This document shows, piece after piece, positions 1 through 7,078 of a DNA stretch of 64,000 bases (the first letter of the stretch is position 1; the number at the start of each line of letters is the position of its first letter). The notes beneath the pieces were generated by a model. The model saw only the letters and a program-made list of their open reading frames with translations, had not been told where the DNA came from and searched no databases. Origin of the DNA: UBA3006 sp031401235 (GTDB taxonomy: Bacteria; Actinomycetota; Acidimicrobiia; Acidimicrobiales; Ilumatobacteraceae); NCBI GenBank assembly GCA_031401235.1, contig JANNRJ010000031.1, positions 1 to 64,000 of the forward strand, read 5' to 3'. A program made the position numbers and the translations under genes.

Positions 1-35
1 CTCGGCTTGGGGTGATCGGCTAGCGAGGTAAGCAT
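1..35 (-). CDS. start of a leftward gene, cut by window edge
   Basis: An ATG on the minus strand is preceded by a GTGAGGAC ribosome-binding sequence and opens a frame of eleven codons (MLTSLADHPKP) that leaves the window. The product cannot be named from so little. It lies directly downstream of the LexA-type palindrome at 49-62, so it is probably a DNA-damage-inducible gene; this is inference from position. Confidence 0.45.
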   Translation of the reverse strand, partial: MLTSLADHPKP

Positions 36-48
36 GTCCTCACTGTAG

Positions 49-62
49 CGAACATATGTTCG
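49..62. promoter_or_regulatory. LexA binding site (SOS box)
   Basis: CGAACATATGTTCG is a perfect 14-base palindrome and an exact match to the Gram-positive and actinobacterial SOS box (CGAAC-N4-GTTCG). It lies 13 bases before the ATG of the leftward gene at 1-35 and 34 bases after the end of the Nfu-like gene, so the leftward gene is the likely target. Confidence 0.75.
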
Positions 63-96
63 TAGTCAATTTCGCTGGCGTGGGCCTAACCCAGCC

Positions 97-561
97 CTAG
101 GTGGCACGGGCCTTTTTTAGTGCGGCTTGGCTTCGTGCCAACAAGGCTGCCGGTATTCGACTTGCCGCGGCACTGCCCCCTGATTCGGCGGTCGGCTCGG
201 ATGCCGACGGCGAGTCACCTGGCGTAGCCGAGGCGACCAACTTGGTCAACTCTTCAACAGATTTTGGCTCCATGCCGGGCTTCCAATACTGATACATATC
301 TTTCAGAATCTCAGATAGTCCGGTGCTGTTCGTGGCGTCGGCAACATCAACAGTGACAATGTTAGAAAACACGTGCACGGCCTTGACCTTGCCAGTATCA
401 AACAAACTTCGCGCCAACATTGCCGCGGGTTTTGAACCAGTCGCTTCGGCGGCATTGGCGAATCGCTCGTGTCCTTGACCGGTGATGGACCGGTTGATTT
501 CAAAACGCACCCGACTTGGAACTCCGGCCGGAGTTTGCGTCACTGCTACAGGTTGACCCAT
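97..561 (-). CDS. Nfu/NifU N-terminal-domain-like protein
   Basis: Protein of 154 residues. Residues about 15-75 (RVRFEINRSITG through VFSNIVTVDVAD) resemble the Nfu_N (scaffold NifU N-terminal) fold: a beta strand, an Ala-rich stretch holding SKPAAMLARSLFDTGKVKAVHVF, then a strand. The C-terminal third is a low-complexity Ser/Ala/Pro/Glu tail ending in basic residues. There is no CxxC, so it cannot itself be the Fe-S-carrying NifU C-terminal domain. Nfu_N domains are associated with Fe-S assembly, but stand-alone forms have no assigned role. It is transcribed divergently from the acyl-CoA dehydrogenase, with about 60 bases between the starts. Confidence 0.6.
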   Translation of the reverse strand: MGQPVAVTQTPAGVPSRVRFEINRSITGQGHERFANAAEATGSKPAAMLARSLFDTGKVKAVHVFSNIVTVDVADATNSTGLSEILKDMYQYWKPGMEPKSVEELTKLVASATPGDSPSASEPTAESGGSAAASRIPAALLARSQAALKKARAT

Positions 562-609
562 GGATCACAGACTAGTTGCCACGCCTTCATTCGCTTCGAT
601 TTGTGCCAC

Positions 610-615
610 TACGGT
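610..615 (+). promoter_or_regulatory. -10 element of a leaderless promoter
   Basis: TACGGT ends six bases before the ATG at 622. A transcript from here would start on or next to the start codon. There is no good Shine-Dalgarno sequence upstream of 622, which agrees with leaderless translation. Confidence 0.35.
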
Positions 616-621
616 TGCCTA

Positions 622-1896
622 ATGACCGTTGCCACAATCACTCCTCTGAGCGTTGAAGAATACGTCGCCAAGGCCCGAATATTTCTTGATAACAATGCCG
701 AGCGTCGCGAACTGGAGAAAGCCTTCGTATGGGGTGAAGGTTCAGACAGTGTGTCGATGTTTGAGGAACGGAGTCGCGATGCGGAACTCGAACTACTGCG
801 CAAAGCCAAGGAATGGCAGGCCAAACGCTTTGACTCTGGTTTTGCTTGGATCACTGGTCCGACCCAGTACGGAGGGGCCGGTCTGACCCCGGCCCACGAG
901 CGTGCTTACAACGCCATTGAACGTGAATATCGCACAGCCAATATTGCGATGTTCCAGATTGGGCTCGGCATGGTGGCACCAACAATTCTTGCCCACGCCA
1001 CCGAAAGTGCTCGTGATAAATATTTGCGCGCGATGTGGCGGGCCGACATCGTTGGCTGTCAATTGTTCTCTGAGCCGGGTGCCGGCAGTGATCTGGCCTC
1101 ACTGCAAATGAAGGCCGAGCGAGATGGTGACGAGTGGCTGATTACCGGACAAAAAGTATGGACCTCGGGTGCACAATTCAGTGACATTGGTGAAGTCATC
1201 TGTCGCACCGATGCGAACTTGCCCAAACATAAGGGTCTTACGGGATTCATCGTCGACATGCAGGCCCCGGGAGTCGAAATCAGACCGCTACGACAGATGA
1301 CAGGCGGTGCCAGTTTCAATGAAGTGTTTTTCAATGAAGTCCGCGTTCCCGACGATGACCGACTTGGTGACGTGAACAATGGATGGAATGTTGCACTCAC
1401 CACACTGATGAACGAACGGGCCGCAATCGGCAGTGCCGGAAGTGGTGAAACGGCAATGTTCACACGTGTGCTGGGAATGATCCGCCATTTTGGTCTGGAC
1501 ACCGATCCGGTCGTGCGCGACATGATGGCCGATATATATGGCCGTGTGAAGATCGCCGGGTACAACGCCCAGCGCTCGCTGGACAAAATTCGTGCCGGCC
1601 AAACTCCCGGACCGGAGATGTCGATTGGCAAGATGGCTCTAGTTGATAATCAGCGACGAATGAATGAACTGCTCTCGCATGTGCTTGGCGCCAGAATGCA
1701 AGCCGATAGTGGCGAATGGGGAACGTACGCGTGGGGTCAGTTGGTGCTTGGTGCCCCTGGCATGCGCATTGCTGGCGGTAGTGACGAAGTGATGCGCAAC
1801 ATCGTTGGCGAGCGCGTGCTCGGATTACCTAAAGATGTTGGTATCGATTCGAAATCAGCCTTCCGCGACTTAAAAGTTGGTACGCAGAAGGACTGA
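622..1896 (+). CDS. acyl-CoA dehydrogenase
   Basis: FAD-dependent acyl-CoA dehydrogenase, 424 residues, oxidising an acyl-CoA to the 2-enoyl-CoA and passing electrons to ETF. Visible family features are the mid-domain motif CQLFSEPGAGSDLASLQ, the FAD-contacting WITGQKVWTSGAQ, and the C-terminal GGSDEVMRNIVGERVLGLP. Chain-length preference cannot be told. The start at 622 is preferred over in-frame codons from 469 because homologous sequence begins there, a -10 box lies just upstream, and the longer form would run through the divergent promoter region. It converges with pepA, with only three bases between the stops. Confidence 0.9.
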   Translation: MTVATITPLSVEEYVAKARIFLDNNAERRELEKAFVWGEGSDSVSMFEERSRDAELELLRKAKEWQAKRFDSGFAWITGPTQYGGAGLTPAHERAYNAIEREYRTANIAMFQIGLGMVAPTILAHATESARDKYLRAMWRADIVGCQLFSEPGAGSDLASLQMKAERDGDEWLITGQKVWTSGAQFSDIGEVICRTDANLPKHKGLTGFIVDMQAPGVEIRPLRQMTGGASFNEVFFNEVRVPDDDRLGDVNNGWNVALTTLMNERAAIGSAGSGETAMFTRVLGMIRHFGLDTDPVVRDMMADIYGRVKIAGYNAQRSLDKIRAGQTPGPEMSIGKMALVDNQRRMNELLSHVLGARMQADSGEWGTYAWGQLVLGAPGMRIAGGSDEVMRNIVGERVLGLPKDVGIDSKSAFRDLKVGTQKD

Positions 1897-1899
1897 AAC

Positions 1900-3372
1900 C
1901 TATGGCCGCTTAAAGTTTGTGGCGAGGTCAATGAGCAAGCGAGTGCCATAGGCCGTCGCTCCACGCTGCAACCAACCAGCATCGCTGTTGGCCCACATCG
2001 GTCCGGCAATATCTAAGTGCGCCCATGGCACATTGCCCACGAACTCTTCGAGGAATAGCGCCGCAGTAATTGCACCAGCATCTGGCCCACCAACATTTTT
2101 CATGTCGGCAATGTAGGAGTCAATCATTTTGCGATACTCGTGCTCGAGGGGTAATTGCCATAATTTTTCATCGGTGCGATTGCTTGCTGCAGTGATCTGA
2201 TCAATCCACTTTTGGTTGTTACCCAACACACCGGCCATGTTTTCGCCAAGTGCACGGGCACATGCCCCAGTGAGCGTGGCGATATCAACAATTGCATCAG
2301 GCTTTTGTTCGGCGGCCAACGACAACCCGTCGGCGAGAACCAAGCGACCCTCGGCGTCGGTGTTGTGAATTTCGACTGTCTTGCCGTTGCGAATGGTGAT
2401 CACATCACCCATTGCCAGAGCACTTCCAGAAGGCAAGTTATCGGTGCACATCATGTAACCCGTCACTTGATTCGTGCAACCAAGTGCCTTGAGCGTGGAC
2501 ATTGTGGCCAGCACCGCAGCGGATCCACTCATGTCGGCTTTCATCGTCGCGTGTGAGGGATCCGATGGCTTGAGGCTGATTCCACCCGAGTCATACATCA
2601 CGCCTTTGCCAACTAAAACCAAATGTGGTTTGGATGATTTCTTGGCACCCTTGCGCGCGGTGGGTTTGTACGTGAGACGCACCATCCGCGGGGGCTCGAC
2701 ACTGCCTCGGTTGACGCCGATCATGCCACCACAGCCCATCGCCAACAGTTGATCTTTGTTGAACACTTCGACCTTGAGACCAGTCGCGGCACCAATTTCA
2801 ACTGCACGATCAGCGATCATGCGCGCAGTGAGATATGCCGGTGGCATATTTGCCAAGTCGCGCGCCATACACGTGGCATTGGCAATTACTTGGCCGCGAA
2901 TTATTCCGGCGCTCTGTGCAGCCGAAGATCCCGATGGACCAACGAGTGTCACCGTGGCGAGTTTCCCTAAATCCTTATCCACCGTCTTGAGCGCGCTGTA
3001 ACGATGGCTCGCAAGCGTGATGCCTTCGACCACTGCTTGGGCAGCCGACTTACGATCGAGACGACCCGCCGAAGCAAGCGTGGTGGCTACTGACTCGAAT
3101 TTTGCCACCGCACGGGCCAAAGCAGCTGCTGACTTGCGCAATGTCTCGGTAGAAATCTTTGTGTTCTCGCCGATACCTACGGCGATAGTTGCTGCGCCTT
3201 TGTCACTTGATATCAAATAGGTCTGACCAACTTTTCCGTCGAAACCAGCCGCCACAAGCGCCTTGCGCGATACGGAGAGTTCCTTTGGCACTGCACCATC
3301 GGTGCTCACGGGCACAGCAACAACTTGTGCCGATGATGGAACTTGGGTTGCTGCTGCAAATTTAATAGTCAT
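1900..3372 (-). CDS. pepA: leucyl aminopeptidase (M17, PepA)
   Basis: Cytosolic M17 aminopeptidase of 490 residues that removes N-terminal residues from peptides with two metal ions. The family signature NTDAEGRLVLADG is at about residues 337-349, and the metal and active-site segment KGVMYDSGGISLKP at about 256-269. The usual phenylalanine before DSGG is tyrosine. The N-terminal regulatory domain (residues 1-160) is present and Ala-rich. Length is normal for the family. A GGAAAAAT purine run precedes the ATG. The cobalamin adenosyltransferase lies 34 bases upstream on the same strand, so the two may be co-transcribed. Confidence 0.95.
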   Translation of the reverse strand: MTIKFAAATQVPSSAQVVAVPVSTDGAVPKELSVSRKALVAAGFDGKVGQTYLISSDKGAATIAVGIGENTKISTETLRKSAAALARAVAKFESVATTLASAGRLDRKSAAQAVVEGITLASHRYSALKTVDKDLGKLATVTLVGPSGSSAAQSAGIIRGQVIANATCMARDLANMPPAYLTARMIADRAVEIGAATGLKVEVFNKDQLLAMGCGGMIGVNRGSVEPPRMVRLTYKPTARKGAKKSSKPHLVLVGKGVMYDSGGISLKPSDPSHATMKADMSGSAAVLATMSTLKALGCTNQVTGYMMCTDNLPSGSALAMGDVITIRNGKTVEIHNTDAEGRLVLADGLSLAAEQKPDAIVDIATLTGACARALGENMAGVLGNNQKWIDQITAASNRTDEKLWQLPLEHEYRKMIDSYIADMKNVGGPDAGAITAALFLEEFVGNVPWAHLDIAGPMWANSDAGWLQRGATAYGTRLLIDLATNFKRP

Positions 3373-3406
3373 GTCATTTTTCCTTTGCTTTCGTTTCGAA
3401 GTTTAC

Positions 3407-3955
3407 CTATTTGACATTCTTCACCGGCAGTGACTCGCCTTCATTCCAGCGAGCCATGGTCCACAATAAATCGGAGAGCCGGTTGAGATACGGTCCAACC
3501 TGCGATGGCGACGGTGCAGCCAACAGTGCATGACGCTCGGCTCGGCGCACCACGGTGCGACCCAAATCCAAAAGCGCCGACACGCGATTTTCCCCCGGTA
3601 CCACGAACTCGGTTGGCGGAGTAAAGCGATCATCAAATGAATCGATCATCGTCTCCAGTTTGTTGACCATCTCATCGGTCACAAGAGAAGCACCGGGGGC
3701 AAGTTTGTGACGATTTTCGGACTGGGTGGCAAGTTCAGCCATTAGCACCCATAAATCTTTCATCAGCGAAATAAGCGTTGTATCGACTTCGCTGCCTTTA
3801 CCCGCTTCGGCCCGTGCCATGCCAAGCACGGCCTGAGCCTCATCAACCGAACCGTAGGCGCGGGGCAATTCGCTGTCTTTGGATACCCGACCGCCATAGA
3901 ACAATCCGGTCGTGCCGTCGTCACCTGTACGGGTGTAAATCTTTTTACGAGTCAT
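3407..3955 (-). CDS. cob(I)alamin adenosyltransferase, PduO type
   Basis: Protein of 182 residues that moves the adenosyl group of ATP to cob(I)alamin, making coenzyme B12. The N-terminal ATP loop KIYTRTGDDGTTGLFYGGRV, the segment YGSVDEAQAVLG and the conserved TVVRRAERHAL helix are diagnostic of the PduO family (five-helix bundle, trimer). In actinobacteria this normally serves methylmalonyl-CoA mutase or a B12-dependent ribonucleotide reductase; neither is in the window. It sits between the HNH gene and pepA on the same strand. Confidence 0.92.
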   Translation of the reverse strand: MTRKKIYTRTGDDGTTGLFYGGRVSKDSELPRAYGSVDEAQAVLGMARAEAGKGSEVDTTLISLMKDLWVLMAELATQSENRHKLAPGASLVTDEMVNKLETMIDSFDDRFTPPTEFVVPGENRVSALLDLGRTVVRRAERHALLAAPSPSQVGPYLNRLSDLLWTMARWNEGESLPVKNVK

Positions 3956-3975
3956 CGCCGTTAGACGCTATCTGT

Positions 3976-4902
3976 TTAACTCGCTCTCAGGAACTGTTCA
4001 AATCGTTCAGCCAACAACTCCTTGCTTGGTCGTTGCGCATAGACAACTGGAAGTTGACGGAGTGACTCGCCATTCATTTCCTTGAGCGCATGCTGCAACG
4101 TCGGACCATCAAATGTATTCAGCACAGATTCACCAATGTGAACCTTGTAATCAGGGCTTATACCAAGAATGTGCGCGTCAAACGCACCATGATGGATTTT
4201 ACACAGCGACATTCCATTTGTTAAATGCGGATCGCCACCGTCTGCGTCCCCTTTTATGTGTGCGGCATCTAGAAGCTTTTCAAAGGGCAGGCGACAAACC
4301 GCACATCGCCGTTCATATGCATGAAGCACTTGGGTACGAAACAGAGGTTGATGCACACGTACCTTTACCAATCGTTCGTTGTACCGCCGTTCGATTTCTC
4401 CGACATGAACATGACCGCTAACGATTAAATCTCGTTGTGCATTGTCCAAGGCAACGACAAATTGCTGCTGATTAGACTCTTCGGAGATCAACCAAACTGG
4501 CATCACGGGCTGGAATACCTGAGTGCGCGATCCTGGCGCAAACCCCACGCCTATAAACCAAACCAACGGCACACTTGCAATCATTGCGTCGCGAAGCCAT
4601 CTGTTGTCGGCGGTATTCGGATCCGTACCTCTCCACTTATATCGATACATCTGATCGGCGCCTAAACCATCGTGGTATGGCCGATCAGATTCACGCTCAA
4701 CGTAGGCGGTCAATATGCTCAGAGCGGAACTAAGTTCCCGCGGTTTCCAAATGCCAGTTTGAGTTCCAACAAGGCGATAGCGCGAACCCTCGTACTCGAA
4801 ACTCGACAATTCGTCGCGAGTAAAGACTGGTTGAACGAGCATCCTTGTCCTCAGCCACGCAAACACACTTTCTCGAAAGGCAATTTCGTCGAGCGCCGGC
4901 AC
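3976..4902 (-). CDS. HNH endonuclease, putative restriction type
   Basis: Protein of 308 residues. The C-terminal part (about 190-260) is an HNH nuclease of the HNH_2 type: two CxxC-like knuckles (RRCAVCRLPF and SLCKIHHGAFDAH) flank the catalytic LLDAAHIKGDADGG, where AH carries the general base. The N-terminal 180 residues lack a motif I can name, but a specificity domain before an HNH_2 domain is the architecture of McrA-like modification-dependent restriction enzymes. No methylase is adjacent. It lies next to a tRNA-like gene, a common insertion spot for defence genes. The target is unknown. Confidence 0.7.
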   Translation of the reverse strand: MPALDEIAFRESVFAWLRTRMLVQPVFTRDELSSFEYEGSRYRLVGTQTGIWKPRELSSALSILTAYVERESDRPYHDGLGADQMYRYKWRGTDPNTADNRWLRDAMIASVPLVWFIGVGFAPGSRTQVFQPVMPVWLISEESNQQQFVVALDNAQRDLIVSGHVHVGEIERRYNERLVKVRVHQPLFRTQVLHAYERRCAVCRLPFEKLLDAAHIKGDADGGDPHLTNGMSLCKIHHGAFDAHILGISPDYKVHIGESVLNTFDGPTLQHALKEMNGESLRQLPVVYAQRPSKELLAERFEQFLRAS

Positions 4903-4950
4903 TTGGCAAGTTTGGTCTGCGAATGAAAAATAGGCAAACTCAGTTCGACG

Positions 4951-4988
4951 AAATAAAACAGGGCCGGCAAGTTGCCCTGCCGACCCTG
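4951..4988 (-). terminator. intrinsic terminator after the tRNA-like gene
   Basis: On the minus strand CAGGGTCGGCA pairs with TGCCGGCCCTG (11-base stem, one mismatch, 8-base loop) and is followed by TTTTATTTCG. It lies about 70 bases beyond the 3' end of the tRNA-like gene. It supports that region being transcribed leftward. Confidence 0.75.
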
Positions 4989-5058
4989 ACTACTAGATGT
5001 GTCCCCAGGTCGTCACTTCTGGGTAAGGGGCTCGCGACCACCTCGTCGTTCGTTTTGT

Positions 5059-5136
5059 CGGAGCCACGGACCGGAATCGAACCGGCACCACCTAGTTGAC
5101 GATCCAGGCATGCTGCCGTTACACCACCATGGCACC
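5059..5136 (-). tRNA. tRNA-like gene, probable tRNA-Asp (GTC), aberrant fold
   Basis: The T arm is canonical: stem GCCGG/CCGGT around loop TTCGATT. The D arm GTGTAACGGCAGCAT resembles tRNA-Gln/Asp D arms, and an anticodon stem CCTGG/CTAGG is present. The ends GGTGCCA and TGGCTCC pair with one T:T mismatch and leave G as discriminator. Two features are abnormal: the anticodon loop is eight bases (ATCGTCAA), and three extra bases (CCG) lie between T stem and acceptor, which could extend the acceptor helix to ten pairs. CCA is not encoded. It may be a real tRNA with unusual geometry or a decaying copy. There is no long variable arm, so it is not tRNA-Sec. Confidence 0.45.
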
Positions 5137-5175
5137 GCGAGACATGTGTGCGTGAAGGCCGGGCGTCGGAAATAG

Positions 5176-5205
5176 AAATGGCGACACATTTCTGTGTCGC
5201 CATTT
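5176..5205 (-). terminator. perfect hairpin terminator of the ABC exporter operon
   Basis: A perfect 13-base stem (AAATGGCGACACA and its complement) closes a GAAA loop when read on the minus strand, followed by CTATTTCC. It lies 85 bases after the stop of the ABC gene at 5290. The core stem and the GAAA loop recur at 46159-46180. The A and T flanks could let it act in both directions. Confidence 0.75.
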
Positions 5206-5289
5206 GGTTACTAGGCGGTGTCCACAGGACTTTCGTCTTGTGCCCGGATCGTCACTATGAAGTGTACCAAAACTGTCAAGTACGGCGAA

Positions 5290-7077
5290 TTAATTGCTGA
5301 CTTGGCTCTTCTCCCAGGCGTGGGCAAGCGCGGCGTAACGACCACCAATGGCGAGAAGTTCGGCGTGAGTTCCATACTCGGCGATTCGAGCGGCGTCGAT
5401 CACCGCAATGTGATCGGCGCGTTGCACTGTTGAAAGTCTGTGGGCGACGACGATCACAGTGCGACCAATCATCAGACGTTCCAAGGCCAACTCAACTTCG
5501 GCTTCGGTGCCTGGGTCAAGATTCGATGTGGCTTCATCCAACACCAACACAGCCGGGTCAACGAGAGCCGCTCGGGCAAGAGCGACGAGTTGTCGCTCGC
5601 CGGCAGAAAGTCGGCTACCACGTTCGCGAACTTCGGTATCAAGACCGTCTGGAAATTGGGCGAAGTGTTCGGTTGCACCGATTGCCGCGATCGCAGCGTC
5701 AATTTCGGCTTCGGTTGCAGTTGCCCTCGCGATCCGCAAGTTGTCGCGAATTGTGCCATTGAACAGAAACCCTTCTTGCGGAACCACGACTATGCGTTCA
5801 CGCAACGAAGTCATAGTTGCCATTTTCAAGTCGATATCACCGAAGGTGACGCTTCCGATTTGTGGGTCATATAGACGGGCCATCAATTTGGCCAGTGTTG
5901 ATTTGCCTGCGCCAGTCGGGCCGACGAGGGCAAGTTTCTCCCCCACGGATACCGTGATCGATACGTCGTTCAACGCTGGAGATTCTGCACCGACGTAACT
6001 GAAAGTGAGATCTGAAACCTTTAGTTCACCGGTTGCCGGAAGTTCGATGGCCCCAGGCTGTTCATCTATTTCGGGTTTGGAATCAAGAATGCCAAACAAT
6101 TTATTGAGCGCCGCACCAGCAGATTGCACGGTGTTATATAACTGTGAGAGTTGCCCGACGGGATCGAACAAACTGGAAAGCAGCAGCACAAATGCAACCA
6201 CCGTGCCCAGAGTGACGTTGCCGCGATGGACAAACCATCCGCCGATTCCGATAATCAGCGCGCTGGCCAACACTCCAGAAAATTCGACCAAGGCGAAGTA
6301 CCACGTGCTAACCCGAACACTCTTTTCGTGACTTGCGAAGAGCGCTCGATTCGACTTGGTGAACTTCTTAATCTGCTCGCCTTCCTGCGCATATGCCTGT
6401 ATGACACGAACTGCGGTGATTCCTTCTTGTAAGGCGGAAAGATTGGCACCAACTCGTTCACGCACGACGAGATATGCCTTATTCGAGTCGCGCTGAAATT
6501 TGAACGATGACGCCAGCAACACCGGCATGACAAGTAAGGCCACCAACGTGAGTTGCCATGACATCGAAAACAGCACGACGATGGCAAAGACGATCAGCAA
6601 TCCTGCGGCAACAAACTGCAGCAATCCCCATTGGACCAACTCGGCCATTGACTCAATGTCAGCCGTCATCCGAGCGACGAGTACTCCAGCCTTGTTGCGA
6701 TCGAAAAATGCCATCGATTGGCGTTGCATCTGCTTGAACACAGCCACACGCAACACACGTAAAAATGACTCACCCGTCCGATTGAGGTACAGATATTGCA
6801 TTCGACCGAATAGATACGCCACTGCCGTCACCAATAAATATGAAATAACGGCGCGATTAAGCGCGGTCGGGTTCTTGGCCCGGATTCCAGAGTCGATGCC
6901 ATATCGCACGAGTAGCGGCCCGGCAAGGGTTGTAGCGGTCGTTACGCACACGCACGCCAGCGATATGTACATCGTCTTGCGAAATGGTTTGGCCATCCGC
7001 AATACACGACCGATGATCGTTTTGGCCTGAGCACGACTCAAGCGATCTTCATCGGTGACTCCACCTTGCGACCACAT
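5290..7077 (-). CDS. ABC exporter half-transporter, subunit with catalytic glutamate
   Basis: Type IV ABC exporter of 595 residues: six-helix membrane domain at about 30-320, nucleotide-binding domain after 350. Walker A is GPTGAGKST (about 386), Walker B VLVLDEATSNLD with a normal catalytic glutamate, and the H-loop is VVAHRLST. The signature is LSAGERQ instead of LSGGQ. It starts two bases after the stop of the partner gene at 7079, so the two form a heterodimer like TM287/288 or BmrCD. Substrate is unknown; lipids or drugs are typical. Terminator at 5176-5205. Confidence 0.92.
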   Translation of the reverse strand: MWSQGGVTDEDRLSRAQAKTIIGRVLRMAKPFRKTMYISLACVCVTTATTLAGPLLVRYGIDSGIRAKNPTALNRAVISYLLVTAVAYLFGRMQYLYLNRTGESFLRVLRVAVFKQMQRQSMAFFDRNKAGVLVARMTADIESMAELVQWGLLQFVAAGLLIVFAIVVLFSMSWQLTLVALLVMPVLLASSFKFQRDSNKAYLVVRERVGANLSALQEGITAVRVIQAYAQEGEQIKKFTKSNRALFASHEKSVRVSTWYFALVEFSGVLASALIIGIGGWFVHRGNVTLGTVVAFVLLLSSLFDPVGQLSQLYNTVQSAGAALNKLFGILDSKPEIDEQPGAIELPATGELKVSDLTFSYVGAESPALNDVSITVSVGEKLALVGPTGAGKSTLAKLMARLYDPQIGSVTFGDIDLKMATMTSLRERIVVVPQEGFLFNGTIRDNLRIARATATEAEIDAAIAAIGATEHFAQFPDGLDTEVRERGSRLSAGERQLVALARAALVDPAVLVLDEATSNLDPGTEAEVELALERLMIGRTVIVVAHRLSTVQRADHIAVIDAARIAEYGTHAELLAIGGRYAALAHAWEKSQVSN

Positions 7078-7078
7078 G

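Noticed and set aside
1059..1631. Long reverse-strand frames opposite the acyl-CoA dehydrogenase
   Set aside because: No recognisable motif; shadow of a well-supported gene.
5059..5136. tRNA-Sec for the selenoprotein candidate
   Set aside because: No long variable arm, no six-pair D stem and no UCA in anticodon position.
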